Below, in pieces: positions 51,931-61,316 of a stretch of DNA of 64,000 bases. Position numbers and translations under genes: made by a program. Under the pieces are notes generated by a model, which searched no databases, was not told the origin of the DNA, and saw nothing but the letters and a program-made list of their open reading frames with translations. This DNA is from Caldalkalibacillus uzonensis (GTDB lineage: Bacteria; Bacillota; Bacilli; Caldalkalibacillales; Caldalkalibacillaceae): assembly GCF_030814135.1 (NCBI RefSeq), contig NZ_JAUSUQ010000013.1, positions 1 through 64,000 on the forward strand, written 5' to 3'. The first letter of the stretch is position 1, and each line of letters opens with the position of its first letter.

Positions 51931-52881
51931 GTGAGTCCGTTTCATCATTTGTTTGAAGAGCTAATCGTTTTATACATCATGGCCCTGATCGGCTTCTTAG
52001 CAAAAAAGAAAGGGATATGGGACGTAAGTGCTGACAACGTTCTTACCCGTCTGTTGCTGTATATTACTTTACCTGCGCTGATTTTGTACTCGATGGACAT
52101 CCCCTTTTCCAGACATCTGTTGGCCCACGCCGGTTGGCTGTGTCTGCTTTCAGCTTTTGCCCTCATAACAGCTTGCCTTGTCAGCCGTCAGTTGTCCACC
52201 TGCCTTCCGCTGTCTTCCTCCCGTGAGGGTGTGTGGCAGGGCCTTGTGACTTTTGGCAATCAGGGGTTTTTGGGGTACAGCGTCTGTTTTTTGCTGTTCG
52301 GTGAGCAAGGCATTGTTTATGCAGCCATTTTCAACATACCCTACCTGTTTTTCATTTGGACTTACGGTATCTTTATTGTGGCCAGGCATAGCACAATGCT
52401 TAACTGGTCTCAGCTCCTACTTAATCCTGGCGTGCTGGCAACTGCCTTGGGCTTTATGTTTTATTTAACCCCCTTTCACTGGCCCTCTACACTTTCATCT
52501 GTGTTAGAAAGCGTTGGTCTGATGACCATTCCGCTGTCTATGATCATGATTGGCAGCTTCATGGCCAATATGAATAAGCGAGATATGGGGCGGCTTAGTT
52601 TGAACCGTTCCCTGTGGATCGCTTGTGCCCTTAAGTTAGTACTCCTTCCTCTCCTGTTGCTTCCCTTTAGTTTTCTGCCGGTTCCCTTTATACTGGTGAC
52701 CATCGCTTTTATGATCACAGCCATGCCAGCGGCTCCCACCATCTGTTTATACGCCCAGCAATATGGAAAAGACGCAACCTTTGCTGCGGCTGGGGTCACT
52801 CTCAGTACGCTCTTGGCACTGATCACTGTTCCCCTGTTGTATATGCTGGCCCAGTGGGCGGGACAAATGTGGTTTTCTTAA
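51931..52881 (+). CDS. AEC-family (auxin efflux carrier) transporter
   Basis: The GTG at 51931 follows GGAAGGAGGG, giving 316 residues with about ten helices. It has the AEC layout: L-T-R-L-L-L-Y-I-T-L-P-A-L-I-L near 45, G-N-Q-G-F-L-G-Y-S near 110, and the C-terminal T-A-M-P-A-A-P-T. Bacterial members export or exchange organic acids such as malate; substrate unknown. Divergent from ehuB, a single gene. Confidence 0.82.
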   Translation: MSPFHHLFEELIVLYIMALIGFLAKKKGIWDVSADNVLTRLLLYITLPALILYSMDIPFSRHLLAHAGWLCLLSAFALITACLVSRQLSTCLPLSSSREGVWQGLVTFGNQGFLGYSVCFLLFGEQGIVYAAIFNIPYLFFIWTYGIFIVARHSTMLNWSQLLLNPGVLATALGFMFYLTPFHWPSTLSSVLESVGLMTIPLSMIMIGSFMANMNKRDMGRLSLNRSLWIACALKLVLLPLLLLPFSFLPVPFILVTIAFMITAMPAAPTICLYAQQYGKDATFAAAGVTLSTLLALITVPLLYMLAQWAGQMWFS

Positions 52882-52985
52882 GTAAAGTGACAAGCGCCCA
52901 AGCCTTTTCACAACCCGGGAATAAGATATAATGTGACCTGGCAAAAGGGTCGAAACAAAGGAGAACGACGGAAGGAGGAGAGCGC

Positions 52986-53135
52986 ATGTCCTGCTGTGGT
53001 CGTCCTGTTGGTTACGGTCCGGTAGCTGGTTATCCCCCTGTTACCCCGATTGGTGGCGGATTTGCTTTGATTGTGGTGTTGTTTATCCTGTTAATTATCG
53101 TGGGATGCGGTTGTTTCCTCGGGTTTGGCACCTAA
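52986..53135 (+). CDS. YjcZ-family small sporulation peptide
   Basis: A 49-residue peptide with a Cys/Gly/Pro-rich start (M-S-C-C-G-R-P) and a C-terminal helix: G-G-G-F-A-L-I-V-V-L-F-I-L-L-I-I-V, then G-C-G-C. This is the diagnostic signature of the YjcZ/YhcU-type sporulation peptides found widely in Bacillus. GGAAGGAGG precedes the ATG. It is too short for most gene callers. Closed by a strong terminator, convergent with the ferritin-like gene. Confidence 0.8.
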   Translation: MSCCGRPVGYGPVAGYPPVTPIGGGFALIVVLFILLIIVGCGCFLGFGT

Positions 53136-53136
53136 G

Positions 53137-53170
53137 CAAAAAGGCCCCCTCATAAGGGGCTTTTTTTTTA
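53137..53170 (+). terminator. Terminator after the YjcZ-family gene
   Basis: GCCCC (53144-53148) pairs with GGGGC (53156-53160) with flanking A and a run of nine T after it. It overlaps the ferritin-like gene stop. Confidence 0.85.
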
Positions 53171-53839
53171 CGTATTGTCTTGTTCACTTTGATTTGGCAT
53201 CGGTTTTGGGGATGAACCTTGGGACGGCTCCTGAAACGGAACTTGAAGTTGGTCCTCCCTTTTAAACCAAGCACTGGTGAAGTAGAGGAAGCTGAATCGG
53301 GAGGCATGCTCAATCTCGTCTGTCATCGCTCTGAAAAACGTATCCCGAATCTGTATATCATGAGACATGAGCATCATGTCCCGGTAAAATTCATAGGCTT
53401 CCAATTCGGCCAGATAGGCCTTGAATACTCCTTCTTGATACGTTTGAAAGGCAACTGGCTGAATGCGGTAGTGAGGTTGTTGTCCCGTTAAGTCAACATA
53501 CAATTGGATGAAGTCTTGCAAATGGTGCTGTTCATCTTCCAGGGCATGATGGATAAAATCCTGGTGGAGCTGATCAGGAGCCATGCGCTTCAGTCGGGAG
53601 TAAAAGTCAATGGCCTGGGCTTCATCATGGATGGCTTGCAATAGATAATGTAAAATCTGATTAAAGAGGCCTTGAGCAGGAGCATGTGCGGCATTCCAAC
53701 TCATGTGCATGCTGTTCCAACTGGATTGCTGATGGATACCTGGCTGATGGTTCAGGGGGATATGCATCTGCGGGAATGAAGGATATTCTTCAGGATAATA
53801 TTGCTGCAGGTATTTAGGATGAGGGGAATGGTTGTTCAC
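53168..53839 (-). CDS. Ferritin-like (rubrerythrin-fold) protein
   Basis: The GTG at 53839, preceded by AAAGGAGGG, gives 223 residues; the longer open frame to 54040 overlaps glcK's terminator and is rejected. The N-terminal 60 residues are Pro/His/Met/Gln-rich. The helical core has repeated E-x-x-H-type metal sites: H-D-E-A-Q-A-I-D-F-Y, L-E-D-E-Q-H-H, A-E-L-E-A-Y-E-F-Y and D-E-I-E-H-A. A di-iron four-helix bundle is expected. Related Bacillus proteins are spore-associated. No rubredoxin domain is present. Confidence 0.75.
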   Translation of the reverse strand: MNNHSPHPKYLQQYYPEEYPSFPQMHIPLNHQPGIHQQSSWNSMHMSWNAAHAPAQGLFNQILHYLLQAIHDEAQAIDFYSRLKRMAPDQLHQDFIHHALEDEQHHLQDFIQLYVDLTGQQPHYRIQPVAFQTYQEGVFKAYLAELEAYEFYRDMMLMSHDIQIRDTFFRAMTDEIEHASRFSFLYFTSAWFKREDQLQVPFQEPSQGSSPKPMPNQSEQDNT

Positions 53840-53969
53840 TCTTGACCCTCCTTTCCAGCGATTTAACCAGAGAATTGTGACGTCCTCTTGCAATATATTC
53901 ACTCCCGCACCCGCCTGTGCGACTGTCCCGTTCAGCCAGCCCAATTTTTTAAAGACGCCCATCTTCCAA

Positions 53970-54008
53970 TTAAAAAGAGTCCGCGGTATAAGAGCCGTGG
54001 ACTCCTTT
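53970..54008 (-). terminator. Terminator after glcK (minus strand)
   Basis: Ten-base arms (53977-53986 and 53995-54004), GAGTCCGCGG with CCGTGGACTC, contain one G-T pair. On the minus strand TTTTTA follows. Confidence 0.8.
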
Positions 54009-54015
54009 GATCTTT

Positions 54016-54996
54016 TTAAAGTCTTGCGTGAACCAGCCAAGCGGCACCAATCACACCGGCGTCGTTCCCCAATGTTGCCGGTACAATCTCAATCTCTCCT
54101 GTAAGGTGTGTCAAGGCAAATGTTTTGTACGTTTCCCGGATGGGGGAAAACAGAACATCTCCTGCTTGGGAAACCCCACCCCCAATGACGATTTTGGCCG
54201 GATTGAAACTCACCGCATAATTAGCCAGAGCAAGACCAAGGTAATAACCCACTTTATTCAACACGCCTTGGGCCAGTTGGTCTCCCTTTTGGGCCGCCTC
54301 TGCCACATGGCGGGCGGTAAGTCGGCCTGCGGAGCGACAGACAGGCCCTAAGACACTGGTTTCCGCTACAGATGGCCCAGCACTTTGTAACGCTTCGGTG
54401 GCCAACCGGACAATGCCAGTAGCCGAAGCAATGGTTTCCAAACAGCCTGTCTTGCCGCAGTTACAAGGGTGACCACCCTGGGGAACAACTGTCACATGTC
54501 CCATTTCTCCAGCACTCCCCCGGGCTCCATGGTAAATATCGCCGTGGACAATCACCCCTGCTCCCAGTCCGGTGCCCAAGGTAATGCACAGCAGCTCTGT
54601 TTCTCCTTGACCGGCTCCCTGCCACATCTCTCCTAATGCAGCGGTATTGGCATCGTTATCGACCACCACTGGCATATTAAGTAAGCTTTCCAGGCGTTCC
54701 TTTAAGGGATAGTTTTTCCAACCAAGGTTGACCGCTTCATACACAAAGCCTGATGTCAAATCCATAAACGCTGGGGCTCCGATGCCCACCCCTTTGATCC
54801 GTGAGCGGTCCGTCTGCAAGCTCCTTAGGGCCTCGTTGAGCATATCCTCCATTTGTTGAACAACAGCATCTCCGTTCCCAACAGCTGTTGGTTGAGTGGT
54901 TTTATAGACAATGTCTCCCTGTTCTGAGACTACAGCCCCTTTAATAGACGTTCCTCCAAGATCGAGACCGAAATAGTAGTGTGTGTGTGCTGTCAA
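54016..54996 (-). CDS. glcK: Glucokinase (ROK family)
   Basis: A 326-residue ROK-family kinase from a TTG at 54996, behind AAAGGATG. Key elements: D-L-G-G-T-S-I-K-G near residue 11, D-N-D-A-N-T-A-A-L-G-E, G-T-G-L-G-A-G-V-I, E-x-G-H as E-M-G-H-V-T, and the zinc motif C-N-C-G-K-T-G-C-L-E. This matches Bacillus GlcK. It phosphorylates glucose from non-PTS sources, consistent with msmX close by. Confidence 0.92.
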   Translation of the reverse strand: MTAHTHYYFGLDLGGTSIKGAVVSEQGDIVYKTTQPTAVGNGDAVVQQMEDMLNEALRSLQTDRSRIKGVGIGAPAFMDLTSGFVYEAVNLGWKNYPLKERLESLLNMPVVVDNDANTAALGEMWQGAGQGETELLCITLGTGLGAGVIVHGDIYHGARGSAGEMGHVTVVPQGGHPCNCGKTGCLETIASATGIVRLATEALQSAGPSVAETSVLGPVCRSAGRLTARHVAEAAQKGDQLAQGVLNKVGYYLGLALANYAVSFNPAKIVIGGGVSQAGDVLFSPIRETYKTFALTHLTGEIEIVPATLGNDAGVIGAAWLVHARL

Positions 54997-55049
54997 TCTT
55001 CTTCATCCTTTGAGTAAGATTTAAGCATGATTTTGGTACATAACGGCGC

Positions 55050-56141
55050 TTATTTAATACGCTCCTCTGTTTTTACATCGAAGAAGTGCACTTTGTTCAT
55101 ATCAAAGGCCAGTTTCAGGTTTTGACCGTTTTTCACATCTGTTCTGGAGTCAACACGGGCAATGAAGTCATTCCCGGCCAGCTTGCTGTACAGGTAAGTT
55201 TCGGCGCCCATCAATTCGGCCACTTCAATATGGGCATCGATCGCAGATCCTGGTGAGGACTCGATAAACAGCGGCTCATCGTGAATATCTTCGGGACGAA
55301 TCCCCAGGATCACTTCTTTGCCAATGTAATTTTGCAGCTTTTTCATCTTGCCCTCAGGCACGACCAGTTCTTGTTCTCCAACGATAAACTTGCCATTTTC
55401 TAGACGGCCGTTAATAAAGTTCATGGCCGGGGAACCAATGAAGCCGCCAACGAACACATTGTTGGGGTAATCATACACCTCTTTAGGAGCACCCACCTGC
55501 TGGATCACGCCGTCCTTCATGACCACAATCCGTGTGGCCATGGTCATCGCTTCGGTCTGGTCGTGGGTAACATAAACAATGGTCGTTTTCAGGCGTTGAT
55601 GCAGTTTGGTCAATTCAGCACGCATTTGTACACGCAGTTTGGCATCCAGGTTGGACAACGGTTCATCCATGAGGAACACCTGCGGTTCCCGGACAATGGC
55701 CCGTCCCAAGGCCACACGCTGCCGCTGCCCGCCGGACAGTTCCTTGGGTTTGCGCTCCAGCAAATGTTCAATGCCCAAAATTTTAGCCGCTTCATGTACC
55801 CGTTTTTTAATTTCGTCCTTCTTAAACTTGCGCAGTTTTAAACCAAAAGCCATGTTATCATACACATTCATATGCGGGTACAAGGCATAATTTTGAAAGA
55901 CCATGGCAATATCCCGGTCTTTGGGGGGAACATCGTTAACCAGCCGGTCTCCAATATAGAGCTCTCCTTCAGAAATTTCCTCCAAACCGGCAATCATGCG
56001 CAAGGTGGTTGATTTGCCGCAACCGGAAGGCCCGACAAGGACAATAAACTCTCTGTCCTCAATTTCCAAGTGAAAGTCTTTCACTGCTGTCACTTCATCA
56101 CTGTAACGTTTGTAAATATGATGCAGACGAATACCTGCCAT
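55050..56141 (-). CDS. msmX: Multi-sugar ABC transporter ATPase MsmX
   Basis: A 363-residue CUT1-family ATPase with Walker A G-P-S-G-C-G-K-S-T (37-45), signature L-S-G-G-Q-R-Q-R, Walker B V-F-L-M-D-E-P-L, and a C-terminal regulatory TOBE domain that carries L-G-I-R-P-E-D-I. GGGAGG precedes the ATG. In B. subtilis MsmX serves several oligosaccharide importers (maltodextrin, arabinan, galactan), which explains the lack of permease genes here. Confidence 0.92.
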   Translation of the reverse strand: MAGIRLHHIYKRYSDEVTAVKDFHLEIEDREFIVLVGPSGCGKSTTLRMIAGLEEISEGELYIGDRLVNDVPPKDRDIAMVFQNYALYPHMNVYDNMAFGLKLRKFKKDEIKKRVHEAAKILGIEHLLERKPKELSGGQRQRVALGRAIVREPQVFLMDEPLSNLDAKLRVQMRAELTKLHQRLKTTIVYVTHDQTEAMTMATRIVVMKDGVIQQVGAPKEVYDYPNNVFVGGFIGSPAMNFINGRLENGKFIVGEQELVVPEGKMKKLQNYIGKEVILGIRPEDIHDEPLFIESSPGSAIDAHIEVAELMGAETYLYSKLAGNDFIARVDSRTDVKNGQNLKLAFDMNKVHFFDVKTEERIK

Positions 56142-56257
56142 TTCATTTCCTCCCTTGACTCATCTTAACTCCTATTGTAGATGATCAGGGCTGGGAAAAC
56201 TATGTGGCAGAGTGCCAGAATTTTTTCCTCATTGTTTGTAAAAACTGCCCAAACAGG

Positions 56258-57223
56258 CTAGTCCAACCGGGATAAAGCCAGCAAGGCAAAATAGAGGCAA
56301 GCCGCTTGTTCAAAGTGCCGGATATCGATGCCCGTTTTTTCAATAAACTTATCCAGACGGTATTGCATGCTGTTACGATGAATGTACATCCTTTTGGCCG
56401 TCTCCGACACATTGAGGTTTTGTTCGAGAAACATGCGGATGGTACGGATCAGTTCCTGATCATCCCGGACAGGCCCGATCAGCTTGTCCACCATTTGCTC
56501 CCTTTCCTGCTGGGGAAGGGACTCCAGTAACAAATAAGGAATCAGCAGATGATAATGAAGGATTTTTTCCTTAACTTGGTAATGAAGAGCAAGATTCAAA
56601 TAACACAGCTCTTGCTCCACATGATCTTTCAGTGAGGTGGGCATCTTATACATTTCGCCGAGGTAACAAACACAGTCCAGCATACATTCGGCACGTATGG
56701 TATCCAGGATGCCTCCCACCAACTCGGGCAACGCCGGCTTGTATTGATCATAGCCGGGAATCACCCACACAAACGTCTCTTGATCATAGGGAACCAGGAT
56801 GCTTTTCTGTTCCAGGATGCCTTCCACAATCTGTTTGAACAGGGGGTAAAGCTCCTCAGTGTTCTGTCCGGTTTTAAAATAAACATGTCCAAAAAGGGTA
56901 TTTGGCGGATAGTTTAATTTGTCCCATTGCTCATCCCAGCAACGTGGGTCATGTGTCATAAATGATTGCCAGTACAAAGCTTCATCGGCCTCTTCACAAA
57001 TAGACAAAGCGGGCTGTCTCGTCACCAGCGCCTCTATTAATTGTTGACTCTTTTCGTCCAGTACTGATTGAGGGAGGCCAATCAAGCCTAACGTGTGTTC
57101 CCCATCTGTGACAGGAAAATAAGCAAATTCGGCGCGCTGTTCTTCACCGCTGACAACCACGTTTTGCTTTCCATAGATCTTAACGAGTGTGTGGTACAGC
57201 CATGTTTGTTTCAGGTGTTCCAT
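56258..57223 (-). CDS. PucR-type helix-turn-helix regulator
   Basis: The ATG at 57223 is eight bases after GGAG, giving 321 residues. The C-terminal 60 residues match the PucR HTH: F-L-E-Q-N-L-N-V-S-E-T-A-K-R-M-Y-I-H-R-N-S-M-Q-Y-R-style helix then R-L-D-K-F-I-E-K-T-G. The N-terminal part is a divergent sensor. B. subtilis yxkF next to msmX is the likely counterpart. It may control msmX or sugar use. Confidence 0.78.
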   Translation of the reverse strand: MEHLKQTWLYHTLVKIYGKQNVVVSGEEQRAEFAYFPVTDGEHTLGLIGLPQSVLDEKSQQLIEALVTRQPALSICEEADEALYWQSFMTHDPRCWDEQWDKLNYPPNTLFGHVYFKTGQNTEELYPLFKQIVEGILEQKSILVPYDQETFVWVIPGYDQYKPALPELVGGILDTIRAECMLDCVCYLGEMYKMPTSLKDHVEQELCYLNLALHYQVKEKILHYHLLIPYLLLESLPQQEREQMVDKLIGPVRDDQELIRTIRMFLEQNLNVSETAKRMYIHRNSMQYRLDKFIEKTGIDIRHFEQAACLYFALLALSRLD

Positions 57224-57269
57224 TCCGATCACTCCGTCTGTTCGTCTCCCCTTAATTATAGCATGCTAA

Positions 57270-57785
57270 TTACAGCATTCTAATCAATCCGAGCAGTATG
57301 AGCGCCACACTGGCCAGATAAGGAGAAAAAAGTTGCAGACGCCAATTGGACCACCGTTGTTGGCCCAACATCATTCCCCCAACCATACTTCCCAATAGCA
57401 ACAGAGAGAAGATGACGGCCAACACAGCCCCGCTGCCCTGAGAGAGGCCGTAAGACAGACCAAGTAACCCCGCATCTAATTGAACAGCCACTGTAAAGAG
57501 GAGCAAATCTTTCCCACCTGGGTACAGAGGTGGTTGTAAGCTAATCATGATGCCAATCACCATGAGGGCCAAACCAATCACAACTTCAAAAAAACGGATG
57601 GAAAGAAAATCTCGTAACCATTGCCCGATAAAAGAAAAAGAAAGGGTGATTAAAAAAACGGATATAATAATAGCCACTAGATGATACCAGACAACAACCA
57701 CACGGCGAGTGGCAAACCCAAACCCGGCTATTGCGCCGGTCAGTGCCGTCAACAAACATAGCATGGTCCATTTGATCAGCTCCAT
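57270..57785 (-). CDS. MntP/YtaF-like (DUF204) membrane protein
   Basis: The ATG at 57785 follows GGGAGGG, giving 171 residues with five or six helices. The central V-Q-L-D-A-G-L-L-G-L-S-Y-G-L is reminiscent of the D-A-x-x-V-G motif of MntP and of YtaF; a matching acidic pair in the first helix is missing (G-A-I-A-G-F-G). That weakens a manganese-export call. It lies beside the PucR regulator on the same strand. Confidence 0.5.
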   Translation of the reverse strand: MELIKWTMLCLLTALTGAIAGFGFATRRVVVVWYHLVAIIISVFLITLSFSFIGQWLRDFLSIRFFEVVIGLALMVIGIMISLQPPLYPGGKDLLLFTVAVQLDAGLLGLSYGLSQGSGAVLAVIFSLLLLGSMVGGMMLGQQRWSNWRLQLFSPYLASVALILLGLIRML

Positions 57786-57908
57786 GGCGTTCCCTCCCAT
57801 TGTCATTGTATGTCCCAAGCGTCACAATCATGTAACAATATAGGAAGGCAACGGACAGCGGAGCATGATAAAATAAGCATAAAATGGGCAGAAGGAGGAT
57901 ATCGGCCT

Positions 57909-58563
57909 GTGGTCTATTTATGGTTTTTAACAACATTTATTGCTTTAGTGCTTACCATTATGCTGGTCAATAAAGCAAGCAGGCACTTTTCTTGGCACTA
58001 CATACCCTGGATTTTAGCTTTTTCCTTTTTCTCCTTTAGCGCATTTGCTAGCTGGACGGCCCATTTAACAGGTTGGACCCCCTGGCTGTACAAAGGATGG
58101 TATGTGGTCGGCGCTGTACTGGTGGCTTTGATGGGCCTGGGGCAAATGCTGTTTCTGAAGCTAAATAAATCGGCGCTCCTGTTTAGCGTATACATTGGAC
58201 TGTGTTTCATCTGGTTTGTCTGGTCCATTCTCTCCTCTCCAGTTGATCATCAGCTGCTTGCCACGCAAGCGGAAATTGGGGGAGCCGCCTTACCCGCTGA
58301 GGTGCGGCTATTCTCACCTTTGAACCATCCCTGGCAGCCTGGCTTTAATCGGTGGAGCCTTGTACAGCGCCATTCGCCATAAGAGCAAAACAGGATGGCT
58401 GATTGGTGCAGGAGCTCTGGTTTTGGCCAGCGGAGGGACACTTGTCCGTTTTGATATGCATTTGGCGCTGCCTGTGGCTAATTTGCTCGGCATTTTCATG
58501 ATTTTTCTAGGTACCAACACTACCGTGGTCGTCTCCCGTTCCGTCTCTGTTTCCAATGCTTAA
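57909..58563 (+). pseudogene. Polytopic membrane protein with a single-base frameshift
   Basis: The first frame starts at a GTG at 57909, ten bases after GGAGG, and reads about 130 residues with four helices (T-F-I-A-L-V-L-T-I-M-L-V through W-F-V-W-S-I-L). Near 58322 it leaves the membrane pattern and ends at 58382. Moving by one base at CTTTGAACC restores a coherent frame (T-I-P-G-S-L-A-L-I-G-G-A-L-Y) with two more helices to a TAA at 58563. One extra A explains it. The family is unknown. Sequencing error and true mutation are equally possible. Confidence 0.6.
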
Positions 58564-58641
58564 CCCCTTGTTATGATAATCCCTGATTCTGTACAAGCTA
58601 AGGAAAAAGGAGTTATTGCATCTGCAGGAAGGAGTCGTCCC

Positions 58642-59565
58642 ATGAAAACAAAAGCGGCGTTCTTCGTCTTCCTCCTCGTCATCCTTGTACCGAGTCAGGG
58701 GCTTTTTCTCTCCTACTCTCCTGTTAACATGTTCACCACCCAAGCCAAAACAAAACAGGAATTTCCGGCTCATCCAATCAGTCAAGAGATCCGGTTTGTC
58801 GAACACCAGAACACATTCTCCATGCAAAAAGTGAAAAAGGAACATTACACTCTGCGGTTAATGGTTCAGGCCAAGACCAACATGCATGTTGACCGGCTCC
58901 AAGACCTGACCCTCCTGTTTATCAATGGCACGCTTACTGACTTTTTCGTCAACAACGTGCAAAAAAAAGATACGTTGGAAACAACCCATGAGCTAGGCGG
59001 AAGTCAATCCGTCAAATACGAAGTAATCACCTACCATTACGCAGAGCACAATCAGAACGGGGAAGAGGTTAGCCAGAACGCCATAAGTTATGATCAGGTC
59101 TATCTTTTAAGCTCGGCCCTCTCCACACCATCGTTGTTCCGGGAACCAACAACTAATACTCAAAAGCAGTGGCAAAGGATTTTGGATCATGCGATTAAGC
59201 AACAGAAAAAATATGAACAAAAACAGTTGCTTGAAAAATTCAAATTAAATGAGCATGATTATTTGATCTACACCCTTGATGAGCTGGCTGTCTACACCAA
59301 TGACCATTTGCCCACTTTCTCGGCCCACCAGACAAAAGAGGTGCTTGGCCAGATATGGAAGCACCTCTACATGCATTATGTACTGGGTCATGTTCAAGAC
59401 AAACGGTACCCTATCGATACAAGGGGAAGCCATATGCCGCTCGTGGCCATTGCCCGTGATCACTCCCATTTCCACCTGTTATTTCGGACCCGCGGCGGTG
59501 ATGAACACAAAATAACGCAGCCCTTAATGTCACAATTACGCACTCATGCTGCTGACATAAGATGA
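58642..59565 (+). CDS. Exported hypothetical protein
   Basis: The ATG at 58642 follows AGGAAGGAG, giving 307 residues. Residues 5-25 (A-F-F-V-F-L-L-V-I-L-V-P-S) form a signal peptide. The rest is hydrophilic with long Lys/Gln/His stretches (K-Q-Q-K-K-Y-E-Q-K-Q) and a C-terminal I-A-R-D-H-S-H-F-H-L-L-F that could bind metal. I do not recognise the family. It follows the frameshifted membrane gene by 80 bases. Its end overlaps the rhomboid gene by 30 bases. Confidence 0.65.
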   Translation: MKTKAAFFVFLLVILVPSQGLFLSYSPVNMFTTQAKTKQEFPAHPISQEIRFVEHQNTFSMQKVKKEHYTLRLMVQAKTNMHVDRLQDLTLLFINGTLTDFFVNNVQKKDTLETTHELGGSQSVKYEVITYHYAEHNQNGEEVSQNAISYDQVYLLSSALSTPSLFREPTTNTQKQWQRILDHAIKQQKKYEQKQLLEKFKLNEHDYLIYTLDELAVYTNDHLPTFSAHQTKEVLGQIWKHLYMHYVLGHVQDKRYPIDTRGSHMPLVAIARDHSHFHLLFRTRGGDEHKITQPLMSQLRTHAADIR

Positions 59566-61269
59566 GCCGTCCTGTTCCCGCAAAATTTGCTCATACAACT
59601 CCTCCAGCTTTTCATCCCTGATCCCCCGTTGATAGGCCCGCTCAATCACCTCAACGGCGAAGGCGTACTCATTCTGTTCTTTATATACCAATGCCAAGTT
59701 ATAGTAAGCTTCCATCATATCTGGATCACGGGAGATGGCTTCCTGTAAATTGACTCGTCCTTCATCATATTTTTCCAGCATCAGCTGGGCATAAGAGAGG
59801 TGAAAATATAGTTCGGCCTGATCAGCCCCCTTGTCCTTGGCCAGCAGCAATGTTTCCTCTGCTTTCTCATACTGCTCTTGATAATTATAAATTGCCCCCA
59901 GTTGAACATACACTTCAGGGCGGTTCAGACCCATCTCCATGGCACGCTCAATGTGGAATAAAGCGTCCTCTACCTTTTCTTCATTAAGGAGCACTTCCGC
60001 TTGAACCAAATGATACATAGGCGAATCCAAAGGCTGGTTGAAGCCAACGTTAAGCAGGACAAACAAGGCCAGACCTGAGGCAAGAGCAGTGACAGCCCGT
60101 TCCCGCCAATGTCTCTCCCCGGGAAGATTCACCATGGCTGCCGCCAAGAAACCGCCCACCAAGCCCCCAATGTGACCGTAGTTATCAATCATGGGGATGA
60201 CAAACCCGATGGCCAGGTTAAAGATTAAAATAAAAATAATATCCATCCCGATCGTACGGAAAAATAAGTCGCGCCGTTTGAGCCCGAAGTACAAAAGCGC
60301 GCCGAAACAGCCAAAAATGGCACCCGAAGCGCCGGCAGCCAAGTTTGGGGTAAAGGCAAAGCTGGCTGCCGTTCCGGAAATACCGGCAAACAAATAAATC
60401 CACAAGAAGCGGGGCGTGCCAAAGATACGCTCGACGGCCCCTCCCAAAAAGTACAGTGCCAGGCTGTTAAACATCAGATGCCAGATGCCAATATGTAAAA
60501 ACATGGGTGTCACCAGACGCCAATACTCCCCCTCAATAATCAAGGGATTCCATTTTGCCCCATAAGTGATTAATGTTTGGGGATCCGTGCTGGAGCCAAC
60601 CCATTCCAAAAACATAAACATGCCGATATTAACGATTAAAAACAACATGGTCAAGTAAGGCTTACCGTATCGGAAAACCCGGTTGAACGCCTCTTCCTGC
60701 CTTTTCTCTTCCGCCTTGATCATGTCTTGTAACTCAAGTGCGGTGTGAAACTGAGCCAGGCGATTGATCTTGGGTAAAAGGGCTTCTGTTTCAATATTTA
60801 CCTCTGTTAAGTCAAGACCTTCTGCCCTTAGCTCAGGATAAGGCCAGCCCTCTTCCTGAACATGGATAAATTGGACCGACAGCCGGCTGCGTTTATCATC
60901 CACACTGTTCATGTCCTGAATATGCTCTGGCAAGAGCAGCTTTTGGCCATGGGGAAATACATACAAGGCGGTCACCTGTAATGAGCGTGCCCGCAGCCGC
61001 TTGCGAAACAAAGGAATGTGGTCAGCCAGCTGGCGCAAGTCGCGGCTCAAGTCGGACGGACCGCTGGTATCGACAGCCTGAATACGAAGCAATTGGTAGT
61101 CCCGTGCCTTATTACGCACCAGCCAGTATTCAGGCAAAGGTTGATTAAAAAAATCGGTAAAACGGTACTGTTTCCCAGGAAAAGGGTTCTCCAGTTTTTG
61201 AAAATTGTGATTACACATGAGGACTAATGTCAGTCCATAGAGCCAACGATCTCGAAGGTCTATATTCAC
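59536..61269 (-). CDS. gluP: Rhomboid protease with TPR domain (GluP/YqgP)
   Basis: A 577-residue protein from a GTG at 61269. A soluble N-terminal domain (1-195) precedes the rhomboid core (~200-400), with serine S315 in G-A-S-G and catalytic H366 in N-Y-G-H-I-G-G. The H-x-x-x-N-site is H-L-M-F-N near 264-268. The C-terminal 160 residues are TPR repeats (E-K-A-E-E-T-L-L-L-A, Y-Y-N-L-A-L-V-Y). GluP cleaves membrane proteins, such as the magnesium transporter MgtE, in quality control with FtsH. Confidence 0.93.
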   Translation of the reverse strand: MNIDLRDRWLYGLTLVLMCNHNFQKLENPFPGKQYRFTDFFNQPLPEYWLVRNKARDYQLLRIQAVDTSGPSDLSRDLRQLADHIPLFRKRLRARSLQVTALYVFPHGQKLLLPEHIQDMNSVDDKRSRLSVQFIHVQEEGWPYPELRAEGLDLTEVNIETEALLPKINRLAQFHTALELQDMIKAEEKRQEEAFNRVFRYGKPYLTMLFLIVNIGMFMFLEWVGSSTDPQTLITYGAKWNPLIIEGEYWRLVTPMFLHIGIWHLMFNSLALYFLGGAVERIFGTPRFLWIYLFAGISGTAASFAFTPNLAAGASGAIFGCFGALLYFGLKRRDLFFRTIGMDIIFILIFNLAIGFVIPMIDNYGHIGGLVGGFLAAAMVNLPGERHWRERAVTALASGLALFVLLNVGFNQPLDSPMYHLVQAEVLLNEEKVEDALFHIERAMEMGLNRPEVYVQLGAIYNYQEQYEKAEETLLLAKDKGADQAELYFHLSYAQLMLEKYDEGRVNLQEAISRDPDMMEAYYNLALVYKEQNEYAFAVEVIERAYQRGIRDEKLEELYEQILREQDGSSYVSSMSA

Positions 61270-61316
61270 GCCATGTTCCCTTCTTTCCCACTTATCATTG
61301 TTTGGCGCCAGCCAGA

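Noticed and set aside
53840-54040. N-terminal extension of the ferritin-like protein
   Set aside because: It overlaps the glcK stop and terminator; a GTG with a strong ribosome site lies at 53839.
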